34,380 nucleotides of DNA from E44-bin88 sp050123275 (GCA_050123275.1 JASFHK010000015.1:1-34380), one strand, 5' to 3'. Positions 15,946-24,131 are shown, numbered from the stretch's first letter. Numbers and translations: made by a program. The notes: generated from the letters alone by a model not told the origin.

Positions 15946-16881
15946 TCAGCGCTCCGTATTGATGCTGTGGCGGGGGGAAACGGGAAGGTGAAATCCCGCC
16001 TCGACCAGGTTTTTGGTCAGGGCCTGGGGCCCATCTTTTTCAATCTCGCTCGTCCCTTCCGGGCTTTCCGGAGACACCGAATCGAAATACTCGTCGGCTT
16101 TCTCGGTGAGCGAGGCGTGGTATTCGTCAAAAAGGGCCGCCGCATCGGGCCGCAGCCAGTTGCCGGGCAGCAGTTCCAGCGGCAGGTCGGGGTCGAAGAA
16201 GGGGAGTTTGCGGTATTCGTGGATAAGGTTGAAGCGGGCCACGAAATACTCGCTGGGCGCGATGGTTTCCCCGGCCTTGAGCCGTTTCTGGTGCTCGGCC
16301 AGCTTGGGGCGGTAGGCCTCCAGGAAGTCGACGTATTGCTGGTGTATCTTTTTCAGGTCCCAGCAGCGGGCGACGATGTTTTTCGAGTCGGCGCCGCTCT
16401 TGTACTGGGCGTTGAATATGTTAACGTACTCCTCGACGTTAAGCCGTTTCAGCAGGTTCTTCACCTCGGCGGTCAGGTCGTAGGGCGACAGCCAGGTGGC
16501 TTCGCTTAAAGGCCCGTAGCCCATCCAGCGCAGCTCCAGGCGCAGCCGGTCGCGGGCCTGCCGCATCGTTTCCGGTATGGAATAGACGACGATGTTCCAG
16601 TTGCCGTCCCAGCCGGCTTTGCGGCGCTGGAAGATACGCTGGGCGCCTTCGGTGAGCAAATCGTAGCCGCTCTTGGTCAGCGAGTAATAGCTCTTGCCCC
16701 CGACGTGTTTGGCCTGGAGCAGGCCGCCGCGGCACATCCGCGATACCGCCGAGCGCACCGCCTGCTGGGAGAGACCGAAGTTGCCCAGCACCTCGATGAG
16801 ACTGGCGATCCAGATTTCGCCGCCGCGGGTGAGCAGATAGTCACCGTAAAGAGTCAGTATTGCCGCTCTGGGACTGAACAT
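15946..16881 (-). CDS. PaaX-like transcriptional regulator, possibly frameshifted at its C-terminus
   Basis: This 311-residue protein resembles PaaX, the aryl-CoA-responsive repressor of phenylacetate degradation. An N-terminal winged helix (about 1-75, with F-G-L-S-Q-Q-A-V-R-S-A-V-S-R-M) is followed by the G-W-D-G-N-W segment near 91 and the central and C-terminal PaaX domains. It is the first gene of the bam operon. A second frame, readable if one base is added at a run of six G (15972-15977), continues as plausible protein for about 35 more residues to a stop at 15860-15862, only 15 nt before bamB. The true protein may therefore be about 340 residues. The likely ligand is an aromatic acyl-CoA, by analogy with PaaX and phenylacetyl-CoA. 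Confidence 0.82.
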   Translation of the reverse strand: MFSPRAAILTLYGDYLLTRGGEIWIASLIEVLGNFGLSQQAVRSAVSRMCRGGLLQAKHVGGKSYYSLTKSGYDLLTEGAQRIFQRRKAGWDGNWNIVVYSIPETMRQARDRLRLELRWMGYGPLSEATWLSPYDLTAEVKNLLKRLNVEEYVNIFNAQYKSGADSKNIVARCWDLKKIHQQYVDFLEAYRPKLAEHQKRLKAGETIAPSEYFVARFNLIHEYRKLPFFDPDLPLELLPGNWLRPDAAALFDEYHASLTEKADEYFDSVSPESPEGTSEIEKDGPQALTKNLVEAGFHLPVSPRHSINTER

Positions 16882-16924
16882 TTTATTGCCCTAACTCCAT
16901 ATAGCGTTTTTTTCACGCAATAAG

Positions 16925-16953
16925 ATTTTAACAATATAGGGCTCTATTGTCAA
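16925..16953 (-). promoter_or_regulatory. Promoter of the paaX-bam operon
   Basis: On the minus strand a perfect TTGACA (16948-16953), a 17-nt spacer and TAAAAT (16925-16930) give a near-consensus sigma-70 promoter about 45 nt before the paaX ATG. No equally good promoter is visible in the 101 nt between paaX and bamB, so it may drive the whole operon. Confidence 0.7.
16931..16950. promoter_or_regulatory. Candidate PaaX operator (inverted repeat in promoter spacer)
   Basis: ACAATATAG-GG-CTCTATTGT-type arms (16931-16950) form a near-palindrome that fills the spacer between the -35 and -10 boxes of the paaX promoter. Binding here would block RNA polymerase and fits autorepression. The divergent cupin gene starts 134 nt away and could be co-regulated. 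Confidence 0.5.
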
Positions 16954-16994
16954 CTGTCGCCAGGCGTGGTTCAAAGCGACTTTTTTGAGGTCTT

Positions 16995-17011
16995 GGGGCT
17001 AATTTAGCCCC
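16995..17011. repeat. 17-bp perfect odd palindrome
   Basis: GGGGCTAA-T-TTAGCCCC lies between paaX and the cupin gene, 73 nt upstream of the cupin ATG. It has no T tract, so it is more likely an operator or leader element than a terminator. Confidence 0.45.
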
Positions 17012-17083
17012 GAAATCGGCGAAAAGTCCTTGAAATTGTCTCGCTTTTCTGGAACTATAGACGGAGAAGGAGGCGAGAAGAAA

Positions 17084-17560
17084 ATGTCCCAGTTGAAGTA
17101 TGACAAGTACATCATTAAGGAATGTTTTTCCCAGCCGCCCCCCGCCGGCTTTCTGAAGAGAATGGAAGAGCAGAGAAAAGCCGGCGACTATTTCGAGGCC
17201 ACCCGTATGCTCTCGCTGGACGAAAGCGTGCTTAAAGGCTCCTTTTACTTCGATTGCGTCTGGCTCTGGGAGAAGCACGGCGCCGGAGCCGTCGAGATGG
17301 AGATAGCCCATACCCACGATTTCGACGAGATTCTGGGTTTCGTGGGCAGCCGCCGGGAAAACCCGCGCGACCTGAACGCCGAGATTGAGCTCTGGCTGGA
17401 GGACGAGAAATACATCATCACCGAGGCCAGCCTCATTTTCGTGCCGCGGGGCATGCAACACCTTCCCCTCCTTTTCCACCGAATCGACAGCCCCGTTTTC
17501 TTTTTCACGGGCGGCAACGGGTCGTTATATACCAGATCATCAGGGGAAGAGGAAGAGTAG
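17084..17560 (+). CDS. Cupin-fold protein
   Basis: This is a 158-residue soluble protein. The ATG at 17084, with GGAGG nine bases upstream, is preferred to a TTG at 17030. The cupin motif 1 metal ligands are visible as H76-T-H78-D-F-D-E82 followed by G-F-V-G. A motif 2-like segment F-V-P-R-G-M-Q-H-L-P carries the later histidine. A single-domain cupin of this size may bind a metal and a small aromatic or acyl ligand as enzyme, isomerase or sensor. It is divergent from the paaX-bam operon, sharing its 200-nt control region, which hints at a role in the same pathway. The reaction cannot be assigned. Confidence 0.72.
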   Translation: MSQLKYDKYIIKECFSQPPPAGFLKRMEEQRKAGDYFEATRMLSLDESVLKGSFYFDCVWLWEKHGAGAVEMEIAHTHDFDEILGFVGSRRENPRDLNAEIELWLEDEKYIITEASLIFVPRGMQHLPLLFHRIDSPVFFFTGGNGSLYTRSSGEEEE

Positions 17561-17572
17561 GGGGTTGATTAT

Positions 17573-17767
17573 TTGACCTGGCAGATTGTTGTTACCGCGA
17601 TACTGCTCGCCTGGTTTGTCGCAGCCTTGATTACCTTTCTGTTGAATATCGGTCAGTTCCGGCGGTTAGACAAGAAACTACGCATATTCCTGATAATCGT
17701 TCACCTGGTGGGACTAGGCTATACGATATATTATGCGGTCAGCCTGGCCCGTAAACTCATCGGCTAG
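17573..17767 (+). CDS. Small two-helix membrane protein
   Basis: This 64-residue protein starts at a TTG 13 nt after the cupin stop, with AGGGGG upstream. Two hydrophobic stretches (about 4-27 and 38-60) are separated by a short basic loop (F-R-R-L-D-K-K-L-R), predicting a helical hairpin with the loop on the cytoplasmic side. No family is recognised. Position and spacing suggest co-transcription with the cupin gene. Confidence 0.55.
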   Translation: MTWQIVVTAILLAWFVAALITFLLNIGQFRRLDKKLRIFLIIVHLVGLGYTIYYAVSLARKLIG

Positions 17768-17789
17768 CTATAATGATAATGGAGGCAGC

Positions 17790-18305
17790 ATGTCGAACCA
17801 GGATAAACACGTTTCCGCAGAGTCCTATCTCTCCGCAATAACGCAACGTCTTGAGGCCGAAGGTTTCATTATTGAAAAAGACATCACTTTTAAAGAACAG
17901 ACTTTCGACTACTTGGCGAAGAGAACTAAGTTCGAGATTGCTAAACGCTTGTTTGTAACTACTTCCTATGTTTTCACTAGGTTCTCCTCACTTGATATTA
18001 GTTTGCTGAGAAATTTCTCAGCAACAGCTTTTGAATATGCCAGAAATGTGAGGGGCTTACCCCTGCCATTTAGATTTTTCTACGGCGTTGTATGTTACCC
18101 CGTCGCCATCGTTGACGATATTGACGAGAGCGTTGCAAAGGCTATTCGCAGCCAGGCACCCCCCAAGCACTTCATGGCGTCTGAAATGCTGGTCGTTTAC
18201 AGCTTGGCGTCCGGTGCTCTTTACTACTGCGAAATAACACCAATGTGGGGCGCTTTGTATTATGACCAAATGAGAATGATTATTAATGCGATGCTGTCAC
18301 CGTAA
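17790..18305 (+). CDS. Hypothetical protein, AT-richer than neighbours
   Basis: This 171-residue protein has an ATG at 17790 with GGAGGC just upstream. The frame is open further upstream but would overlap the small membrane protein. The sequence looks soluble and mixed alpha/beta (K-D-I-T-F-K-E-Q-T-F-D-Y-L near 33-46, then V-C-Y-P-V-A-I-V-D-D-I-D). The start of the protein loosely recalls a restriction-endonuclease-like fold, but no catalytic motif is clear. Its base composition is visibly lower in G+C than the flanking genes, which may mean later acquisition. It is the last plus-strand gene before a converging hairpin. Confidence 0.6.
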   Translation: MSNQDKHVSAESYLSAITQRLEAEGFIIEKDITFKEQTFDYLAKRTKFEIAKRLFVTTSYVFTRFSSLDISLLRNFSATAFEYARNVRGLPLPFRFFYGVVCYPVAIVDDIDESVAKAIRSQAPPKHFMASEMLVVYSLASGALYYCEITPMWGALYYDQMRMIINAMLSP

Positions 18306-18331
18306 TCGGGCATAGAAAACTGGCATAAAGA

Positions 18332-18367
18332 AAAGGGGCTACCGTCCCGCGAGACCAATAGCCCTTT
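18332..18367. terminator. Bidirectional terminator between converging genes
   Basis: AAAGGGGCTA (18332-18341) pairs with TAGCCCTTT (18359-18367) with one bulged G and a 17-nt loop. The A-rich and T-rich flanks would give short U tracts in both directions. It sits between the plus-strand gene ending at 18305 and the minus-strand gene ending at 18393. Confidence 0.6.
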
Positions 18368-18392
18368 GAGTTTCTAAAAGATAGCGTTCGTT

Positions 18393-21300
18393 TTATGACG
18401 AGCTTCTTCTGAATACCAGTATAAAGATTACGGCTACTAACACCACCCCGCCGAAAATCCCCCCGATAAGCGGCCAGTTCGTCGCCGAATCGTCTTCCGT
18501 TAGTGTTTCGTCGTCTGTTAGAGATGAACCCGGTTCGTTGACGACAAAGCTGCCGCTCAAGCCGTCCAAATCGATGCCGTAGATGCCGGCTTCCTGCCGG
18601 ATTACCGTGAAGCTGACGCTCTGGCTGGCGCCGGCGTTTACGGTAAATTCTTTGGTCTCTTCGACGACGCCGTTTATCTTCAGCGTCAGGCTATGGATAC
18701 CGGGGCAGTTGCCGCTGTTGGTTACGATGGCGCTAATGGTCAGCTCCTGCCCGATTTCGACCTGGGTCGCCGACAGGGAGATGTCGTGGCTGGTAAAGCT
18801 GGATTTGCCCAGCGTGGTGAAAGTATAGACATCGGATATGGCCAGGTTGCCGTCTCTATCCTGCGACATGGTCCGGTAGCTGTAGGTGGTGCAGGGCAGC
18901 AGGCCGGTGAGCTGGACGTGATGCTCCGTAACGTATATCTCTTCGAAGGGCGACAGCTTGTTGGTGTTGACCCAGTAGAGCACCTGGCTGGTGCTCTGCT
19001 CGTCCGTCGTCCAGCAGATATCGGCCGTGTCGGCGGTAACTTCTCCGTAACAGCTTGTGGAGACGTCGGAGATGATGGGGGCGGTGGTGTCAGCGGTCGT
19101 CACTCCCGTCGGCGTCGGCGGCGGTGGCGATGGTTCCTCTCCGCCGCCGCCGAAGACTGAACCGCTCATTTGAGCTAGGCTGGGCGTGGTGTCGCTTCTT
19201 ATCTTGGCCCAGATGTAACCGCTGTAGCCACCGCTATCGGCGGTGTTCACACCGCTATCCGAGCAGGCCGTCCAGGCGGCGCCGTCCCACCAGCGTAAGA
19301 CCAGCGATGATTCGACCAGGCCCTCGATGTCGGCTTCGGTGTAGTAGAGCCGTATTTCGAGCTCGGTGACGCCGCTGGCGTCGTCGATACAAACGTCGAT
19401 ATATCTGCCGATATCTCCGCTGAAGCCGCTGCCGGGGTTGCCGGAGTAGTTGGCCGAGGTGACGGTGGCGTTGCCGTCGACGATTACCTCGACGCCGGCG
19501 GCCGCGTTATCTAGTGTGCCGTCGGTTACCACCGCTGCCTTGGCGTTATCAACGGTAATCCCCAGCCAGGGGTCGTAATCGACATGGGTGCTGACCTCGT
19601 CGCCGCTAGGCCCGCTGGTGTCGCCCCACCAGTTGTTGGTGGCGTCAACATACTCCAGGCAACCGGCGCCGTCGTAATAGTAGTAAACGCCGTAGCCGAT
19701 ATTGTCCATCAGGTTGTTAAGGTTTACCTTGATGGTGGCGGTGTCGCTGGCGTAGTCGATATGAACGCCGGAGAGAAACTCGACATTGGCGGTAATGGTG
19801 TTATCGAGTACAAACAAGCTGCCGCCTTCGACGCGCTCGGCTCTGATGCCGGTGGCGTTTTCGCTGATGGTGTTGGCCTCGATGATGACCGTGCCGGTTG
19901 GGCCGATATAATCGAGGTAAATGCCGTCGTCACCGTTGCCGCCGACGTCGCCGTCTTCAGAAGTCAGGTCGTAGTCGTAGGCGCCGATGACATTGTTGAT
20001 GATGGTAAGCCGGCCTTCGCAGCCGTTAATACCGTCGGAGATGCCGCTGCCGCCATTACCGGCGATAATATTATTGTCGATGAGGACGCTGCCGGTGGTG
20101 GCTATGGCAGCGATATCGATGCCGTTGTCCAGATTACCGTTATAGGCGGTAGAGGTCGTGGTGTCCCAGTAGGCGCCGACGACGCTGTCGGTAATCTCCA
20201 CTGTGCCGCTGACGGTATTCAAGTTAATGCCGGTGGCAGCCCCGCCGTTATCGGCGATGATACAGTCGTTGATGAAGATGTCGCCCTCCAGGGTGCCCCC
20301 GCCGTGTATGCCGACGCTGCCGTTGCCGTGGATCAGGCAGTTGTTCACGGTAAGGGCGCTGTCGGCGGTCAGACCGTAGGGAAGGTAGACACCGCGGTCG
20401 CTCCCGGTAAGAGCGAAGCCGGAGATGGTGACGGCGCCGTTGAAGAGATCGTCTTCATCACCCGTAAGACGGATAACCCACTCCCCATTGCCGACGGTGG
20501 TATCGTGCCAGTCGCCGGAGACGGACGTCACCGTCAGCGATTTGTCGGTTATGGTGACGGATTCCGCGTATGTTCCGGGGTGGACGTTGACCGTGCCGGT
20601 GACACCCACGGCGTTGACGCCGTCCTGAATATTATCGAAGGCGTCCAGGCCCCAGGTATGGCCGTCGTTAGCGCAGACGTCGCAGTAGTCGTCGTCCACC
20701 CAGACGATGGCCAGGGTTTCCGTTATGCCCATATCAACGGTGGCGGTGCCGTCGCCGTTGCCGTCGAGAAAGCGTGGGTTGCCCATGATGTCGGTGGTGA
20801 TACCGGCGGGCACGGCGTCGTTATCGCCGGCGTCGATGCAGGGGGAGTTGCCCCGAAGAGAGAAATTGTAGTTGTCGGTATCAATAAACAGGGGGTCGGT
20901 GGAAATATCGTGCGTTCCCCCCGTGCCGCCGGAATAGTTATCCGGGGTATTACCCCAGACGTTATTATAATCGATGGTAGGCGAGCCTCCGGAGACATAG
21001 ATGCCACCGCCGCCGGTAATGGCTATATTGGCGACAACGATGCAGTTTTCCACCACCGAGTCGGAGTCCATACTAAAAATCCCGCCGCCCCAAATAGCCA
21101 CGTTTTCGTATAGGGTGCAGTTGACCACCGTAGCCGGGGCTCCGGAGCTGCCCACCCCGCCGCCGTAGTTGGTAGCCTCATTATCCAGAAAGATACAATT
21201 GGTTAACGTCGGCGCGGAAGAAGTAAAGCTAGCCACCCCGCCGCCCATTTCCCCGGCCGAGTTACCGGAGAAGGAGCAGCCGGTCACCGCTGGCGATGAG

Positions 21301-23588
21301 GAGTCGTAGTTATAAATCCCGCCGCCGTTCCAGAGAGCATCGTTGCTGGTGAAGTCACAGCCTGTTATCGTCGGCGAGGCGTTAAGGTTGTTGTGAATCG
21401 CGCCGCCGTTGATATCAGCCGTGTTGCCGGTGAATTCACAGCTGGTCAGCGTCGGTGAGGCTGCTTCGTTGTAAATGCCGCCGCCGTCAGTGCCAGCCGA
21501 GTTGCTGATAAAAGTACAGCCGGTCAAAACCGCCGATGAGGTCCCATTGATCATACCGCCGCCCGTGCTACTGGCCGTGTTGCTGATGAAGTCGCACCCG
21601 GTCAACTCCGGCGAGGAGGCGGAGTTAGACATCCCGCCGCCCCAATCGGCTGCGTTATCGATGAAGGTGCAGTCGGTCAGCGCGGGGTTGGAGTTTTCGG
21701 TGTTAGTCATCGCGCCGCCGAGGAGGGCCGCGTTACCGTCGAAGGTGCAAGTGTCCAGCGTCGGCGAGGAGTTCGAATGGTTATATATCCCGCCGCCTTC
21801 ATCGGCCGTGTTGTCGTAGAAGGTGCAGTTACTCACCGTCAGCGATGAGGAGCAGTTGGTAATGTGCATCCCGCCGCCGTAGGTATTGCCACTGGAATTA
21901 TAGCCGCTGCCGTTGGTGACGGTGAAGCCGTCTAGGGTGGTGCTGGCGCTGATGCTATTAGCGATGACCACGGCGCCGCTGGCGTTGCCGTCGATGGTGG
22001 TGGTATCGTCACCCGCCCCCAGCACGTCCACCCCGTCAACCAGGGTTATGTTTTCGGTGTAGCTGCCCGCCGCCACGTGTACCGTGCCCGGTGATTCCAC
22101 GGTGTCGATGCCGTCCTGGATATTATCGAAGGCGTCGGTGCCCCAGGTGTGGCCGTCGTTGCCGCAGACGTCGCAGTAGTCGTCGTCCACCCACACCTCG
22201 GTGATGGGGGCTCCCTGGTACTCGGCGGCACCCATGTCCACGATGGGGGTGGGATCGCCGCCGCCGTCGACGATGCGGGGGTCGCCGTAGAAGTCGGTGG
22301 TTACGCCGCCGGGTACGGCGGCGTTGCTGCCGACATCGATGCCGGCGGAGCCGTCCTCAAGGTGGAAGTCGCCGTTGGGGGCGTCGGCGAACGATGGCGC
22401 CGAGTTGATGTTGCCGGTGCCGGTATAGCCGCCCTGGACGTTACAGTAGGTGATGGTGGGCGTTGAATCGTTATCGAATATCTCGTCGCTGGCGTCGTCC
22501 CAGAGTATGCAGTTGGTTACGGTCGGTGAGGAGGAGGACGCGTTGGCCATCCCGAAGCCGGCGCTGGCCGTGTTGCCGTAGAAGGTGCAGTTGGTTATGG
22601 TCGGCGAGGAGGCACCGTTGTTAATTCCCCCGCCGAAGACGCCGGCGGCATTGCTGTCGAAGATGCAGTTGGTCACTATCGGCGAGGAGGCGGAGTTAGA
22701 CATGCCGCCGCCATATAAAGCATTCGTGTTGTTGACGAAGAGGCAGTCGGTTACAGTCGGCGAGGAGGCGTCATTGTACATCCCGGCGCCCACGTTGTTG
22801 TTGGCCGTGTTGCCGTCGAAGGTGCAGCCGGTCAGCGTGGAGTCGGAGCCATTGTCGTTGTACATGCCGCCGCCGAAGTTGGCCGAGTTGCCGGTGAATT
22901 CGCAATCGGTTAATGCCGGCGAGGCGATGTCGTTGTACATGCCGCCGCCGTAGTTGGCCGAGTTGCCGGTGAAGGTACAGTTGGTTAGTGTCGGCGCGGA
23001 GGTACAATCAATATTGTCCATCCCGGCGCCGAAGATGTCGGACGTATTATCGGTGAAGTTGCAATCGGTCACGGACAGCGATGTGCAGTTATAGTTGAGC
23101 ATGCCGCCGCCGCTGTCGGTGGCGTTGTTATCGTAGAAGGTGCAGTGGCTTACCGTCAGCGCGGAGGCGTTGTCATTTCTCATCCCGCCGCCGTTGGAGG
23201 CGCTGCCGTTGGTGACGGTGAAGCCGTCGAAGGTGGTGGTCGTGCTTATACCGTTGGAGAAAACCACCGGGCCCGAGCCGCCGCCGTCGATAATGCTGTT
23301 GCCGGCCCCCGCCCCGTATATGGATACCCCGTTGACCAGGGTGATGTTCTCGTTGTAGGTGCCCGCCGCCACGTTGATGGTGTCGCCGGAGGTGGCCTGG
23401 GTGAGGGCGTAGCCGATGGTCTGAAAGGCGTCGGTGCCTGTGCCCGTGCCGTGGGAGGGGTCGTCGGTGCCGGTGGGGTCGACGTACCAGGTGTCGCCGC
23501 CGTTGGCCAGCGCCGCCGCCGTTATAACCAGGCTTAAAACGACCACCAGGGCCAGTGTGAAAACAGTGCTCGAAATCCTAAACTTCAT
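18393..23588 (-). CDS. Giant secreted beta-helix surface protein with C-terminal membrane anchor
   Basis: This 1731-residue protein starts with a signal peptide (K-F-R then a hydrophobic core ending A-A-A-L-A-N near 30). It contains a long right-handed parallel beta-helix: dozens of turns of roughly 20-25 residues with the pattern C-x-F-x-x-N-x-A-x-x-x-G-G-G-M/I-Y-N, as in polymorphic outer membrane protein repeats and pectate-lyase-like folds. Two near-identical hinge segments (about 464 and 961, V-W-V-D-D-D-Y-C-D-V-C-x-N-D-G) split it into three helix modules. The C-terminal part holds a fibronectin-like domain (about 1500-1590), a CARDB-like adhesion domain (about 1597-1683) and one membrane helix (about 1703-1726) ending in R-R-S-S-S. 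It is probably a cell-surface adhesin or glycan-binding protein; no catalytic site is evident. Confidence 0.85.
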   Translation of the reverse strand: MKFRISSTVFTLALVVVLSLVITAAALANGGDTWYVDPTGTDDPSHGTGTGTDAFQTIGYALTQATSGDTINVAAGTYNENITLVNGVSIYGAGAGNSIIDGGGSGPVVFSNGISTTTTFDGFTVTNGSASNGGGMRNDNASALTVSHCTFYDNNATDSGGGMLNYNCTSLSVTDCNFTDNTSDIFGAGMDNIDCTSAPTLTNCTFTGNSANYGGGMYNDIASPALTDCEFTGNSANFGGGMYNDNGSDSTLTGCTFDGNTANNNVGAGMYNDASSPTVTDCLFVNNTNALYGGGMSNSASSPIVTNCIFDSNAAGVFGGGINNGASSPTITNCTFYGNTASAGFGMANASSSSPTVTNCILWDDASDEIFDNDSTPTITYCNVQGGYTGTGNINSAPSFADAPNGDFHLEDGSAGIDVGSNAAVPGGVTTDFYGDPRIVDGGGDPTPIVDMGAAEYQGAPITEVWVDDDYCDVCGNDGHTWGTDAFDNIQDGIDTVESPGTVHVAAGSYTENITLVDGVDVLGAGDDTTTIDGNASGAVVIANSISASTTLDGFTVTNGSGYNSSGNTYGGGMHITNCSSSLTVSNCTFYDNTADEGGGIYNHSNSSPTLDTCTFDGNAALLGGAMTNTENSNPALTDCTFIDNAADWGGGMSNSASSPELTGCDFISNTASSTGGGMINGTSSAVLTGCTFISNSAGTDGGGIYNEAASPTLTSCEFTGNTADINGGAIHNNLNASPTITGCDFTSNDALWNGGGIYNYDSSSPAVTGCSFSGNSAGEMGGGVASFTSSAPTLTNCIFLDNEATNYGGGVGSSGAPATVVNCTLYENVAIWGGGIFSMDSDSVVENCIVVANIAITGGGGIYVSGGSPTIDYNNVWGNTPDNYSGGTGGTHDISTDPLFIDTDNYNFSLRGNSPCIDAGDNDAVPAGITTDIMGNPRFLDGNGDGTATVDMGITETLAIVWVDDDYCDVCANDGHTWGLDAFDNIQDGVNAVGVTGTVNVHPGTYAESVTITDKSLTVTSVSGDWHDTTVGNGEWVIRLTGDEDDLFNGAVTISGFALTGSDRGVYLPYGLTADSALTVNNCLIHGNGSVGIHGGGTLEGDIFINDCIIADNGGAATGINLNTVSGTVEITDSVVGAYWDTTTSTAYNGNLDNGIDIAAIATTGSVLIDNNIIAGNGGSGISDGINGCEGRLTIINNVIGAYDYDLTSEDGDVGGNGDDGIYLDYIGPTGTVIIEANTISENATGIRAERVEGGSLFVLDNTITANVEFLSGVHIDYASDTATIKVNLNNLMDNIGYGVYYYYDGAGCLEYVDATNNWWGDTSGPSGDEVSTHVDYDPWLGITVDNAKAAVVTDGTLDNAAAGVEVIVDGNATVTSANYSGNPGSGFSGDIGRYIDVCIDDASGVTELEIRLYYTEADIEGLVESSLVLRWWDGAAWTACSDSGVNTADSGGYSGYIWAKIRSDTTPSLAQMSGSVFGGGGEEPSPPPPTPTGVTTADTTAPIISDVSTSCYGEVTADTADICWTTDEQSTSQVLYWVNTNKLSPFEEIYVTEHHVQLTGLLPCTTYSYRTMSQDRDGNLAISDVYTFTTLGKSSFTSHDISLSATQVEIGQELTISAIVTNSGNCPGIHSLTLKINGVVEETKEFTVNAGASQSVSFTVIRQEAGIYGIDLDGLSGSFVVNEPGSSLTDDETLTEDDSATNWPLIGGIFGGVVLVAVIFILVFRRSSS

Positions 23589-23633
23589 CTATCGTTCCTT
23601 CCAGCGGCTATGGTTTACCAAACAGCAAAAATC

Positions 23634-23675
23634 AAAAAAAAGGCCGGACGGCTCTTTTCCGCCGTCTAGCCTTTT
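23634..23675 (-). terminator. Intrinsic terminator or attenuator in the leader of the beta-helix gene
   Basis: Read on the minus strand, an AAAAGGC...GACGGC arm pairs with GCCGTC...GGCCTTTT around an 8-nt loop and is followed by eight T (23634-23641). It lies downstream of the promoter at 23743-23771 and 46 nt upstream of the start codon, so it would stop transcription before the gene unless overridden. The A-rich other flank makes it partly bidirectional. Confidence 0.6.
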
Positions 23676-23742
23676 ATCTCGAGTCTCGATTGTATTCTAT
23701 CAGGCATGGTTTGTGGGTATATTTACGTATACTTTAAGCAAT

Positions 23743-23771
23743 AGGATAGGCAGTTTTTTGGGATTTGTCAA
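23743..23771 (-). promoter_or_regulatory. Promoter of the beta-helix surface protein gene
   Basis: TTGACA (23766-23771), 17 nt and TATCCT (23743-23748) on the minus strand. The start region resembles P1 of the other surface protein gene (TTGACAAA followed by a C run, then A's, then CTATTG), so the two genes may share regulation. Confidence 0.6.
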
Positions 23772-23783
23772 TAAGTATGACAA
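23765..23783. promoter_or_regulatory. Operator-like inverted repeat over the -35 box
   Basis: TTGTCA-N7-TGACAA is a perfect 6+6 inverted repeat that overlaps the -35 of the beta-helix gene promoter. A bound dimer would occlude the -35. Confidence 0.45.
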
Positions 23784-23846
23784 TATCGAAAAAGGGGACG
23801 GCTGCCTTTTGCTTCCCCATGTCCATTGTGCTATGGTGACTTCACG

Positions 23847-24071
23847 GTGACGTTTATACAAAGGCTGATTACGAAAATCCTGCCCGGCAAGCTGGCGAAG
23901 TCCATGGAAGCCGAGTCGCGGGCCTGGATGATGCGGTGCCCCTGCGGCCACGAGATTTCGGTGTGGGAGGCGGGGGGCGTCCGCTATAAGGCGGCGGGAA
24001 AATCCTTGCGGCTGCGGCGCTGTGAGCAGTGCGGGCGCGCGACCTGGCATCGCTTGTACAAGATTAAATAG
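23847..24071 (+). CDS. Small zinc-ribbon protein
   Basis: This 74-residue basic protein has two CxxC-type knuckles: R-C-P-C-G near residue 30 and R-R-C-E-Q-C-G-R near 58-65, spaced like a zinc ribbon. The GTG at 23847 is favoured; the frame is open to an ATG at 23826 but no clear ribosome site distinguishes them. The G-x-R-Y-K-A-A-G-K motif between the knuckles is one I have seen in short uncharacterised bacterial proteins. The function is unknown; nucleic-acid binding is plausible. Confidence 0.5.
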   Translation: MTFIQRLITKILPGKLAKSMEAESRAWMMRCPCGHEISVWEAGGVRYKAAGKSLRLRRCEQCGRATWHRLYKIK

Positions 24072-24131
24072 TCTATCGGGTTCCGGCAGTATATATCATA
24101 TAGACAGATATAGCCTCTTTGAAGGCGTAAG

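Noticed and set aside
19584..21113. 509-codon plus-strand frame
   Set aside because: Antisense to the beta-helix repeats; its repetitive V-V-D-x-D-A-A pattern merely mirrors them.
20900..23350. Regularly spaced similar DNA segments that look array-like (CRISPR or tandem repeat)
   Set aside because: Spacing is about 60-75 nt but the frame stays open throughout and the repeats encode beta-helix turns; no exact repeat/unique spacer structure.
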